The notes beneath the pieces are model-generated. The model saw only the letters and a program-made list of their open reading frames with translations. It had not been told where the DNA came from and made no database searches. A DNA stretch of 64,000 bases from Procambarus clarkii (taxonomy: Eukaryota > Arthropoda > Malacostraca > Decapoda > Cambaridae). Both the position numbers and the translations under genes were made by a program. The DNA is taken from the NCBI RefSeq assembly GCF_040958095.1, contig NC_091199.1, forward strand, positions 31,654,008 through 31,718,007, written 5' to 3'. Shown here one piece after another: positions 24,581-36,538 of the stretch (its first letter is position 1; every line of letters starts with the position of its first letter).

Positions 24581-27500
24581 TATCACAGCACAGAATCGAA
24601 GCACAGCTTCTTGTGCTGCTGACTGTAATGCTTGACGTGCAGCTGCTTGTGCTGCAGATTGGGAGGCTAATAGTGCAGCTGCTTGTGTTGCTCTTTGTGA
24701 TGCTTGTAGTACTGTTGCTTGTGCTGTTGACTTTAGAGATTGTAGTGCTGCTGCTTGTGCTGCTGACTGTAGTGCTTATAGTGCTGCTGCTTGTGCTACT
24801 GACTGTGCGGCTTGAAGAGTAATGCTTGTGCTGCTGACTTTGATGCTTGTAGTGCTGCTGCTTGTGCTGCTGACTGTGCTGCTGACTGTGATGCTTGTAG
24901 TGCAGCTGCTTGTGCTGCTGACTGTGATGCTTGTAGTACGGCTGCTTGTGCTGCTGACTGTGGTGCTTGTAGTGCTCCTGCTTGTGCTGCTGACTATGCT
25001 GCTTGTAGAGCTACTGCTTGTGATGCTTTTAGTGCTGCTGCTTATGCTGCTGACATTAATGCTTGTAGTCCAGCTGCTTCTGCCGCTGATTGTAGTTACT
25101 AGTGATGCTGTTGTTATTGTTGCTGCTGATGTTTCTGTTGTGGCTGTTGTTACAGTTACTGCTGTTGTTACTATTGCTAGTGCTTCTGTTGTTACTATTG
25201 ATGCTGATTTAACTGCTTGTAATGCTTGTGCTGCTGACTGTCGTGCTAGCATAGCTACTGCTTGTGCTGCGGACTGTGCTCTTTGCAGAGCTTCTGCTTG
25301 TGCTGCTGACAGTGCTGTTTGAAGAGCTACTTCTTGTGCTGCTTACTTTTGGGCTTGTAGCGATACTGCTTGTACTGCTTACTGTTGAGCTTGTAGTGAT
25401 ACTGCTTGAGCTGCTGACTTTGGTGCTTGAAATGCTGCTGACTGTGATGCTTGTAATGCTGCTGGTCATGCTCCTCCTTCTGACTGTGTTGCTTGTAAAG
25501 CTACTGCTTGTGCTGCAGACTATGGTGCTTGTAGTGTTGTTGATGTTGTTACTTTTGCTGCTGTTGTTACTGTTGATGCTGTTGTTACTATTGCTGCTGT
25601 TGTTACTGGTCCTGCTGTTGTTACTGTTGCTGCTGTTGTTACTTCTGCTGGTGTTGATACTGTTGCCGGTGCTTTACTGTTGCTGCTGTTGTTACTGTTG
25701 CTGATGTTGTTTCTCTTGCTGCTGTTGTTTCTGTTGCTGTTGATGTTACTGCTTCTACTGTTGTTAATTTTTCTGCTATTGTTACTGTCGATTGTGCTAC
25801 TGTTGTTACTGTTCCTGGTGCTGTTGTTGTTACTGTTGCTGCTATTGTTTCTGTGGCAGCTGTTGTTACTGTTGCTATTGTTGTTTCTGATGCTGGTATT
25901 GCTGTTGTTTCTGTTGCTGGTGCTGCTGTTGTTCACACTGTGGCTGCTGTTGTTACTGTTGCTGGTGCTGCTGTTTTTACTGTTGCTACTGTTTTTACTG
26001 TTGCTGGTGCGGTTGTTGTTACTGTTGCTGCTTTTGTTACTGTTTCTGGTGCTGCTGTTGTTTCTGTTGCTGTTGTTGTTACTGTTGCTGGTGCTGCTTT
26101 TGTTACTGTTCCTGTTGTTGTTACTGTTGTTAGAACTGCTGTTGTTGTTACTGTTGTCAGTACTGCTGTTGTTTCTTTTGCTGCTGTTATTACTGTTGAT
26201 GCTGTTGTGACTGCTGCTTGTGCTCCTATGTTGTTGTTGCTGGTGTTGCTGTTGTTACTGTTGCTTGTGGTACTGTTTTTACTGCTGGTGTTGCTTCTAT
26301 TGGTACTGTTAATGCTGTTGTTACTGTTGCTGTTGTTACTGTGTCTGGTGTTGCAGTTGTTACTGGTGTTGCATGTGTTACTGTGTCTGCTGTTGTTACT
26401 GGTTCTGCTGTTGTTATTGTTGCTGCTGTTGGTATTGGTGCTGCTGTTGTTATTGTTGATGCTTTTGTTACTGTTGCTGGTGTTGCTGTTGTTAATGTAT
26501 TGCAGGTATTACTGTTGCTGCTGTTGTTACTGGTGCTGCTGTTGTTGCTGTTGATGTTGTTGTTGTTACTGTTGCCGCTGATGTTACTGTTGCTGCTGTT
26601 CTTACTGTGGCTGCTGTTGTTATTGTTGATATTGTTGTTTCTGTTGCTTGTGCTGCTGTTGTTACTGTTGCTGGTGCTGCTGTTCTTACTGTTGCTGGTT
26701 TTGTTACGGTTACTGGTGCTGCTGTTGTTACTGTTGCTGGTGTTGTTACTGTTACTGGTGTTGCAGTTGTTACTGTTGCTGCTGCTGTTGATACTGTGTC
26801 TGATGTTGTTACGGTTGCTGCTGTTGTTACTGTTACTAATGCTGCTGTTGTTACTGTTGCTAATGCTGCTGTTGTTACTGTTGCTAATGCTGCTGTTGTT
26901 ACTGTTGCTTGTGCTGCTCTTATTACTGTTGCTGGTGTTGTTACTGTTACTGGTGCTACTCTTTAAACTGTTGCTGGTGCTGCTGTTGTTCCTGGTATTG
27001 CTCTTGTTAATGTTGCTGGTGCTGCTGTTGTTCCTGGTGTTGCTCTTGTTAATGTTGCTGCTTCAGGTGTTGTTCCTGGTGTTGCTCTTGTTAATGTTGT
27101 TGGTTCTGCTGTTGTTCCTGGTGATGTTGTTGTTACTGCTGCTGCTGTGGTTACTGTTGCTTGTGTTGCAGTTGTTACTGGTATTGCTGTTGTTACTGTT
27201 GCTGGTGCTGCTGTTGTTACTGTTGTTAGTGCTACTATGGCTAATGTTGCAGGTGCTACTTTTGTTTCTGCTTCTGGTACTGCTGTTGTTACTGTTGCTG
27301 ATACTGTTGTTACTGTTGCTGGTGCTGCTGATGTTACACTTTCTGATGTTGTTACTGTTGCTGGTGCTGCTTTTGTTACTGTTGCTGCTGTTATTACTGT
27401 TACTGCTGTTGGCACTGTTGCTTGTGCTGCTGTTGTTAAAGTAGTTGCTGTTGTTACTGATGCTTGTGCTGCTGTTGTTACTGTTGCTGGTGTTGCTGTT

Positions 27501-27850
27501 GTTACTGTTGTTGGTGCTACTATTCTTACTGTTGCTGCGGTTGTTACTGTTGCCGGTGCTGCTATTGTTACTGTTGCTGCTGTTGTTACTGGTGCTGGTA
27601 CTGCTGTTGTTCCTTTTGCTGGTGCTGCTGTTGTTCCTGTTGCTGGTGTTGCTGATGTTACTGAGCCTGCTGTTGCTACTGTTGCTGTTGCTGTATTTAC
27701 TGTTGCTGGTGTTTTAGTTGTTCCTGCTGTTTTTATTGTTGTCATTGATGTTATTGTTTCTACTGCTGTTACTGTTGCTGCTGTTGTTACAGTTCATGGC
27801 ATTGATGTAATTGCTATTGCTGCTGTTGCTACAGTTGCTGGTGTCAATAC
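24581..27850 (+). repeat. Composite C/V satellite blocks
   Basis: The order is C-type about 24,600-25,096, V-type 25,097-25,210, C-type header 25,211-25,530 (with TGTCGTGCTAGCATAGC), and V-type body 25,531-27,850. A TTTAAAC landmark occurs near 26,963. The first 25 bases or so after the retroposon are neither dialect. No gene is supported. Confidence 0.8.
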
Positions 27851-28494
27851 TGTTTGTATTGCTGACTGTGAGGTTTCCAGTGCTACTGCTTATGCTGCTG
27901 ACTGTGATGTTTGTAGTGCTACTGCTTATGTTGCTGACTGTGATGGTTGTAGTGTTGCTGTTTACGCTGCTGATTGTGATGCTTGTAGGGCTGCTGCTTT
28001 TGCTGCTGACTGTCGTGCTAGTATAGCTACTGCTTGTGCTGCGAACTGTGCTGTTTGTAGAGCTACTGCATGTGCTGCTGACTGCTGTTTGTAGAGCTAC
28101 TTCTTGTGCTGCTTACTGTTGGGCTTGTAGTGATACTGCTTGTACTGCTTACTGTGGTGCTTGTAGTGATACTGCTTGAGCTGCTGACTTTGGTGCTTGA
28201 AATGCTGCTAACTGTGATGTTTGTAATGCTTTTGCTTGTGCCCCTCCTGCTGTGTTGTTTGTAGAGCTACTGCTTGTGCTGCAGACTATAGTGCTTGAAG
28301 TGTTGCTGATATTACTTTAGCTGCTATTGTTACTTTTGATGCTGTTGTTACTATTGTTGCTGATGTTACTGTTGTTGCTATTGTTAATGTTCATGTTTTT
28401 GTTACTGTTGATTGTGCTGCTTTTGTTACTGTTGCTGGTGCTGCTGTTGTTACTGTTGCTGCTGTTGTTACTGTTGCTGATGTTGTTACTATGT
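27851..28494 (+). repeat. 644-bp tandem duplication, copy 1
   Basis: It starts at TGTTTGTATTGCTGACTGTG. It contains a C-type header followed by V-type sequence ending CTGATGTTGTTACT. By eye it is the same as the next 644 bp, so this is a very recent direct duplication. Confidence 0.92.
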
Positions 28495-29138
28495 TGTTTG
28501 TATTGCTGACTGTGAGGTTTCCAGTGCTACTGCTTATGCTGCTGACTGTGATGTTTGTAGTGCTACTGCTTATGTTGCTGACTGTGATGGTTGTAGTGTT
28601 GCTGTTTACGCTGCTGATTGTGATGCTTGTAGGGCTGCTGCTTTTGCTGCTGACTGTCGTGCTAGTATAGCTACTGCTTGTGCTGCGAACTGTGCTGTTT
28701 GTAGAGCTACTGCATGTGCTGCTGACTGCTGTTTGTAGAGCTACTTCTTGTGCTGCTTACTGTTGGGCTTGTAGTGATACTGCTTGTACTGCTTACTGTG
28801 GTGCTTGTAGTGATACTGCTTGAGCTGCTGACTTTGGTGCTTGAAATGCTGCTAACTGTGATGTTTGTAATGCTTTTGCTTGTGCCCCTCCTGCTGTGTT
28901 GTTTGTAGAGCTACTGCTTGTGCTGCAGACTATAGTGCTTGAAGTGTTGCTGATATTACTTTAGCTGCTATTGTTACTTTTGATGCTGTTGTTACTATTG
29001 TTGCTGATGTTACTGTTGTTGCTATTGTTAATGTTCATGTTTTTGTTACTGTTGATTGTGCTGCTTTTGTTACTGTTGCTGGTGCTGCTGTTGTTACTGT
29101 TGCTGCTGTTGTTACTGTTGCTGATGTTGTTACTGGTG
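28495..29138 (+). repeat. 644-bp tandem duplication, copy 2
   Basis: This direct repeat of 27,851-28,494 is offset by 644 bp. 644 is not a multiple of 3, unlike the subunit-level indels elsewhere, so it arose from a breakage or exchange event rather than subunit slippage. Confidence 0.92.
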
Positions 29139-32100
29139 TTGCGGTAGTTACTATTGCTGTTGTTGTTACTGTTGCTGCTGTCGTTACTGTTGCTGGTGTT
29201 GCTGTTGTTACTGTTACTCATGCTTCTGTTGTTACTGTTGCTGTTATTGTTACTGTTGCTGTTATTGTTACTGTTACTAGTACTGCTGTTGTTATTTTTG
29301 CTGCTGGTTTTACTGTTGATGATGTTGTTACTTTTGCTGCTGTTATTACTGTTGATGCTGTTTGTACTGTTGATTGTTCTGCTGTTGTTACAGGTGTTGC
29401 TGTTGTGACTGTTGCTTGTGCTCCTATATTGTTGTTGCTGATGTTGCTGTTGTTACTGTTGCTTGTGCTACTGTTGTTACTGTTGGTTTTGCTGCTATTG
29501 GTACCGTTGATGCTGTTGTTAATGTTGCTGGTGTTGCTGTTGTTACTGTTCCTGGTGTTGCTGTTGTTACTGGTGTTGCAGGTGTTACTGTAGCTGCTGT
29601 TGTTACTGGTGCTGCTGTTGTTATTGTTGCTTCTGTTTGTACTGGTGCTGCTGTTGTTATTGTTGATGCTGTTGTTATTGTTGCTGGTGTTGCTGTTACT
29701 TTTGTTCTCGGTGTTGCTGTTGTTAATGTATTGCAGGTGTTACTGTTGCTGCTGTTGTTACTGTTGATGTTGTTGTTACTGTTGCCGCTGATGTTATTGT
29801 TGCTGCTGTTCTTACTGTAGCTGCTGTTGTTATTGTGGCTATTGTTGTTTCTGTTGCTTGTGCTGTTGTTGTTACCGTTGCTGGTGCTGCTGTTGTTGCT
29901 GTTGCTGGTGTCGTTACTGTTACTGGTGCTGCTGTTGTTACTGTTGCTGGTTTTGTTACGGTTACTGGTGCTGCTGTTGTTAGTGTTGCTGGTGTTGTTA
30001 CTGTTACTGCTGGTGCAGTTGTTACTGGTGTTGCTCTTGTTACTGTATCTGATGATGTTACTGTTGCTGCTGTTGTTACTGTTGCTAATGCTGCTGTTGT
30101 TACTGTTGCTGGTGCTACTATTGTTACTGTTGCTGGTGTTGCTGGTGTTGTTTTTGTTACTGTTGTTGGTGCTACTGTTGTTACTGTTAATGGTGCTACT
30201 GTTGTTACTGCTGATGGTGCTACTGTTATTACTGTTACTTATTTTGCTGTTGTTTCTGTTGCTGGTGTGTCTGTTGTTACTATACTTGGTGCTGCTGTTG
30301 TTACTGTTGTTGGTGCTGCTGTTGTTTCTGTGTTGACTGTAATGCTAGTAGTGCTACTGTTTGTACGGCTGACTGTGAGGCTTGCAGTGCTACTGCTTAT
30401 GTTGTTGACTGTGATGCTTATAGTGCTGCTGCTTATGCTGTTGACTGTGATATTTTTAGTGCTACTGCTTATGCTGCTGACTGTGTGGCTTGTAGTGCTG
30501 CTGCTTCTGCTGGTGACTGTGGTGCTTGTAGTGCTGCTGCTTGTTCTGCTGACTGTGGTGCTTGTAGTGCTCCTGCTTGTGCTGCTGACTGTGGTGCTTG
30601 TAGTGCTGCTGCTTGTGCTGCTGACTGTGGTGCTTGGAGTGCTTCTGCTTGTGCTGCTGACTGTCGTCCTTGTAGTGCTGCTGCTTGTGCTGCTGACTGT
30701 GGTGCTTGTAGTGCAGCGGCTTGTGCTACTGACTGTGGTGCTTGTAGTGCTACTGCTTGCGTTGCTGACTGTGATGTTTGAAGTGCAGCTGTTTGTGCTG
30801 CAGAGTGTGATGCTTGTAGTGCAGCTGCTTCTGCTGCTGACTTTGGAGATTGTATTACTGCTGCTTGTGCTGCTGATTGTAGTGCTTGTAGTGCTGCTGC
30901 TTGTGCTATTGACTGTGCGGCTTGAAAAGCTACTGCTTGTGCTGCTGACTTTGATGCTTGTAGTGCTGCTGCTTGTAGTGCTGCTGTTTGTGCTGCTGAC
31001 TGTGATGCTTGTAGTCCAGCTGCTTCTGCCGTGTATTGTAGTTACTGGTGATGCTGTTGTTATTGTTGCTGCTGATGTTTCTGTTGTGGCTGTTCTTACA
31101 GTTGCTGCTGTTGTTACTATTGCTGGTGCTTCTGTTGTTACTATTGATGCTGATTTAGCTGCTGGTACTGCTTGTGCTGCTGACTGTCGTGCTAGTTGCA
31201 GAGCTACTGCTTGTGCTGCTGACTGTGCTGTTTGAAGAGCTACTTCTTGTGCTGCTTACTTTTGGGCTTGTAGTGATACTGCTTGTACTGCTTACTGTTG
31301 AGCTTGTAGTGATACTGCTTGAGCTGCTGACTTTGGTGCTTGAAATGCTGCTGACTGTGATGCTTGTAATGCTGCTGATCGTGCCCTTCCTGACTTTGTT
31401 GCTTGTAAAGCTACTACTTGTGCTGCAGACTATGGTCTTGCAGTGTTGCTGATGTTGTTATTTTTGCTACTGTTGTTACTGGTCCTGCTGCTGTTACTGT
31501 TGCTGCTGTTGTTACTGCTGCTGGCGTTGATACTGTTGCCGGTGTTTTACTGTTACTGATGTTGCTACTGTTGCTGCTGTTGTTACTGTTACTGGTGCTG
31601 CTGTTGTTACTGGTGCTGGTGCTGCTGTTGTTAATTCTGCTGCTGTTTTTTGTTACTGCTGTTGTTACTGGTGCTGTTGATGTTACTTTATCTGCTTTTG
31701 TTACTGGGTGCTGTTGTTATTACGGTTGCTGCTGTTAATACTGTTGCGGCTGTTGTTACTGTTGCTGATGCTGGTGTTGTTACTAACGCAGTTTTGCTGC
31801 TGTTACTGATGTTGATGTTGTTGTTGTTGCTCCTGTTTTTACTGTTGTTGGTGCTGCTGTTACTGTTGCTTGTGCTGCTTTTGTTACTGTTGCTGGTGCT
31901 GCTGTTTTTACTGCTCTTGCTGCTGTTACTGTTACTTGTGGTGCTTTTGTTATTGTTGCTGGTGCTGCAGATGTTACATTTGCTGGTGTTGCTGTTGTTG
32001 CTGGTGCTGCTATTGTTACTGATGCTGCTGTTGTTAGTGTTGCTGCTATTGTTACTGTGGCTGATGTTGTTACTGTTGCTGCTGTTGTTACTGTAGCTGC

Positions 32101-33935
32101 TGTTGTTACTGTTGCTGGTGCTGCTCTTGTTACTGTTGCTGGTGTTGTTACTGTTACTGGTGCTACTGTTTAAACTGTTACTGGTGTTGCTCTTGTTAAT
32201 GTTGCTGGTGCTGCTCTTGTTAATGTTGCTGGTGCTGCTCTTGTTCCTGGTAATGCTGTTGTTACTGTTTCTGCTTATATTTCTGTTGTTGTTGTTGTTA
32301 CAGTTGCTGAAGTTGTTAGTATTGCTGGTGCTGCTGTTGTTACTATTGCTGCTGATTTAACTGCTGCTACTGCATGTGCTGGTGACTCTCGTGCTAGTAT
32401 AGCTACTGCTTGTGCTGCGAACTGTGCTGTTTGCAGAGCTACTGCTTGTGCTGCGAACTGTGCTGTTTGCAGAGCTACTGCTTGTGCTGCGAACTGTGCT
32501 GTTTGCAGAGCTACTGCATGTGCTGCTGACTGCTGTTTGAAGACCTACTTCTTGTGCTGCTTACTGTTGGGCTTGTAGTGATACTGCTTGTACTGCTTTC
32601 TGTGGTGCTTGTAGTGATACTGCTTGTACTGCTTACTGTGGTGCTTGTAGTGATACAGCTTGAGCTGCTGACTTTGGTGTTTGAAACGCTGCTGATTGAG
32701 ATGCTTCTAATGCTGCTGCTTGTGCCCATGCTGATGATTGTGTTGCTTGTAGAGCTACTGCTTGTGCTGCAGACTATGGTGCTTGTAGTGTTGCTGATGT
32801 TGTTACTTTTGCTGCTGTTGTTACTGTTGATGCTGTTGTTACTATTGCTGCTGTTGTTACTGGTCCTGCAGTTGTTACTGTTGCTGCTGTTGTTTCTCCT
32901 GCTTGTGTTGATACTGTTGCCGGTGTTTTACTGTTATTCCTGTCGTTACTGTTGCTGATGTAGTTACTGTTGCTGATGTAGTAACTGTTGCAGCTATTGT
33001 TTCTGTTGCTGCTGATGTTACTGTTGCTGCAGTTGCTAATGTTCCTGTTATTGTTACTGTTGATTGTGCTGCTATTGTTACTTTTCCTGGGGCTGCTGTT
33101 ATTACTGTTGCTGCTGTTGTTGCTGTTGCTGGGGCTGCTGTTGTTACTGTTGCTGCTGTTGTTACTGTGGCTGCTGTTGTTACTGTTGTTATAATTGTTT
33201 CTGATGCTGGTATTACTGTTGTTACTGTTGCTGGTGCAGCAGTTGTTATTGCTGCTGGTGTTGTTACTGTTACTGGTACTGCTGTTGTTACTGTTGTTTG
33301 TGTTGCTGTTGTTACTGTTATTGTTGCTGCTGTTGTTACTGGTGTTGCGGTTGTTACTGCTGTTGTTACTGTGTCTGATGTTGTTAATGTTGCTGCTGTT
33401 GATACTGTTGCTGGTGCTGCTGTTGTTTCTGTTGCTGCTGTTGTTACTTGTGCTAGTGCTTCTGTTGTTACTGTTTCTGGTGCTGTATTAACTGGTGCTG
33501 CTTTTGTTACGGCTACTGGTGCTGTTGTTGTTCCTGGTGTTGCTCATTTAAATGTATCTGGTGCTGATTTTGTTACTGGTGTTACTGTTGTTATTGTTGC
33601 CACTGATGTTACAGTTGCTGCTGTTGTTACTATTGCTGCTGATTTTACTGCTGCTACTGCTTGTGATGCTGACTGTCGTGCTTGTATAGCTGCTGTTTGT
33701 GCTGTTGACTATGCTGTTTGCAGGGCTACTTCTTGTGCTGCTGACTGTGGTGCTTGTAATTATACAGCTTGTACTGCTTACTGTGGTGTTTGTAGTGATA
33801 ATGCTTGTGCTTTTGACTGTGGTGCTTGAAATGCTACTGACTGTGATGCTTGTAACGCTGCTTCTTGTGCCCATGCTGATGACTGTGTTGCTTGTAGAGC
33901 TACTGCTTGTGCTGCAGACTGTGATGCTTGAAGTA
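29139..33935 (+). repeat. Composite C/V satellite blocks
   Basis: The order is V 29,139-30,335; C 30,336-31,040; V 31,041-31,165; C header 31,166-31,445; V 31,446-32,362 (GTTTAAAC at 32,168); C header 32,363-32,790; V 32,791-33,648; C header 33,649-33,935. The headers share TGTCGTGCTAG or TGTCGTGCTTG and GTAGTGATACTGCTTG motifs with units 1-8. The empty target site of the second LTR element is at 33,709-33,712. Confidence 0.82.
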
Positions 33936-36538
33936 TTGCTGATGTTGTTACAGTTGCTGCTGTTGTTACTGTTGCTGGTGCTGCTATAGTTACTGATGCT
34001 GGTGCTGCTGTTGTTACTGTTGCTGGTCCTGCTGTTGTAACTGTTGCTGGTGCTGCTGTTGTTACTGGTGCTGGAGCTGCTGTTGTTACTGTTCCTGGTG
34101 CTGCTGTTGTTATTAGTGCTGGTGCTGCTGTTGTTACAGTTGCTGGTCCTGCTGTTGTTACTGTTGTTGTTAATAGTGCTGCTGTTTTTACTGTTACTGC
34201 TGTTGTTACTGGTGCAGTTGTTGTTACTTTATCTGCTTTTGTTACTGGTGCTGTTGTGGCTACTGTTGCTGCTGTTGTTACTGTTGCTGCTGTGTTTACT
34301 GATGCTGCTGTGTTACTATTCCAGCTGTTGTTATTGTTGTTGTTGTTGTTGTTGTTGTTACTGTTGCTGGTGCTGCTATTGTTACTGTTGCTGGTACTAC
34401 TGTTGTTACTGTTGCTGCTGTTGTTGGTAACGCTGGTGTTATTGATGTTACTGTTGTTACTGTTGTTGGTGCTGCTGTTATTGTTGCTTATGCTGCTGTT
34501 CTTACTGTTGTTGGTGTTGCGGTTTTACTGCTCCTGCTGCTCTTACTGTTGCTTGAGCGGTTTTGGTTACTGTTGCTGGTGCTGCTCTGGTTAATTTTTC
34601 TTGTGCTGCTGTTGTTACCATTGCTGGTGCTGCAGTTGTTACCATTGCTGGTGCTGCAGTTGTTACTGTTGCTGTTGATGCTCTTGTTACTGTTGCCCAT
34701 GCTTCTGTTGTTACTGTTACTGGTGCTGCTGTTGTTACTGTTGCTGTTGTTCCTACTGTTGCTGTTGTTCCTACTGTTGCTGGTGCTACTTTTGTTACTG
34801 CTGCTATTGTTGTTACTGTTGCTGGTACTGCTGTTGTTATTACTGTTGATGCTGTTGTTACTTTTGCTGCTGTTATTACTGTTGATTGTGCTGCTGTTGT
34901 TACAGGTGTTGCTGGTGTGACTGTTGCTTGTGCTCCTAGAGTTGCTGTTGTTGGTGTTGCTGCTGTTACTGTTGCTTGTGCTAATGTTGTTACTGTTGCT
35001 TTTGCTGCTATTGGTACTGTTGATGCTGTTGTTACTGTTCCTGGTGCTGCTGTTGTTACCGTTGTTGCTGTTGTTATTGGTGCTGCTGTTATTATTATTG
35101 ATGCTGTTCTTACTGTTGCTGGTGTTACTGTTGCTTTTGTTCCTGGTGTTGCTGTTGTTACTGCATTGCAGGTGTTATAGTTGCTGCTGTTGTTACTGGT
35201 GCTGCTGTTGTTTCTGTTGATGTTGTTACTGTGGCCACTGATGTTACTGTTGGAGCTGTTCTTACTGTGGCTGCTGTTGTTACTGTTGCTATTGTTGATT
35301 CTGTTGCTTGTGCTGCTGTTGTTACTATTTCTGGTGCTGCTGTTGTTACTGTTGCTGGTGTCGTTAATGTTACTGGTGCTGCTTTTGTTTCTGTTGCCGG
35401 TTTCTTTACTGTTACTGGTGCTGCTGTTGTTACTGTTACTGGTGATGCTGTTGTGAATGCTGCTGCCGCTGCTGTTGTTACTGTTGCTGCTTTTGTTACT
35501 GCTACTGTTAGTACTGGTGTTGTTGTTGTTACTGTTACTGCTGTTGATACTGTGTCTGATGTTGTTACTGTGCTGCTGTTGTTACTGTTGCTAATGCTGC
35601 TGTTATTACTGTTGCTAATGCTGCTGTTGTTACTGTTGCTGGTGCTCCTCTTGTTACTGTTGCTGGTGTTGTTACTGTTACTGGTGATACTTTTTAAACT
35701 GTTCCTGGTGTTGCTTTTCTTAATGTTGCTGGTGCTGCTGTTCTTCCTGGTGATGCTGTTGTTACTGTTACTGTTGTTGTTACTGTTGCTTGTGTTGCTG
35801 TTGTTACTGTTGTTGCTGTTTTTACTGTTGCTTGTGCTGCTGTTGTTACTGTTGTTAGTGCTGCTGTGGTTAATGTTGCAGGTGCTACTTTTGTTTCTGT
35901 TGATGGTACTGCTGTTGTTATTGTTGCTGATACTGTTGTTACTTTTGATGGTTCTGCTGATGTTACCCTTTCTGATGTTAGTACTGTTGCTGGTGCTGCT
36001 ATTGTTACTGTTGCTGCTATTATTAATGTTGCTGCTCTTGGTACTGGTGCTGGTGCTGCTGATGTTTCTGTTGCTGGTGTTTCTGTTGTTACTATGTCTG
36101 TTGTCGTTACTGAGGCTGCTGGTGGTGCTGTTGCTGTTGTTAATGTTGCTGCTGTTGTAGCTGTTCATGCTTTTTTTACTGTTGTTATTGATGTTATTGT
36201 TTCTACTGCTGTTACTGTTGCTGTTGTTGTTACAGTTCCTGGCGTTGCTGTGTTGCAATTGCTGCTGTTGCTACAGTTGGTGCTGTTATTACTGTTGCTT
36301 CAGTTGTTACTTTTGCTATGGTTGCTGCTATTGTTACTGTTGCTGGTGCTACTTTTGTTACTGTTGCTGGTGTTGATGGTGTTGTTGTTACTGTTGTTGG
36401 TGCTACTGTTGTTACTGTTGATGGTGCTACTGTTGTTACTGTTGCTGGTGTTGCTGTTGTTTCTGCTGCTGGTGTGTCTGTTGTTTCCGTTGCTGGTGCT
36501 GTTGTTGTTACTGTTGTTAGTGTTTTTGTTGTTTCTGT
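33936..36538 (+). repeat. V-type block
   Basis: GTT/ACT/GCT/GGT triplet sequence including a (GTT)8 run at about 34,335-34,359 (the copy R equivalent, 57,135-57,153, has six) and TTTAAAC near 35,695. It is closely matched by 56,736-59,310 in copy R (offset about 22,763). No coding signal beyond compositional open frames. Confidence 0.85.
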
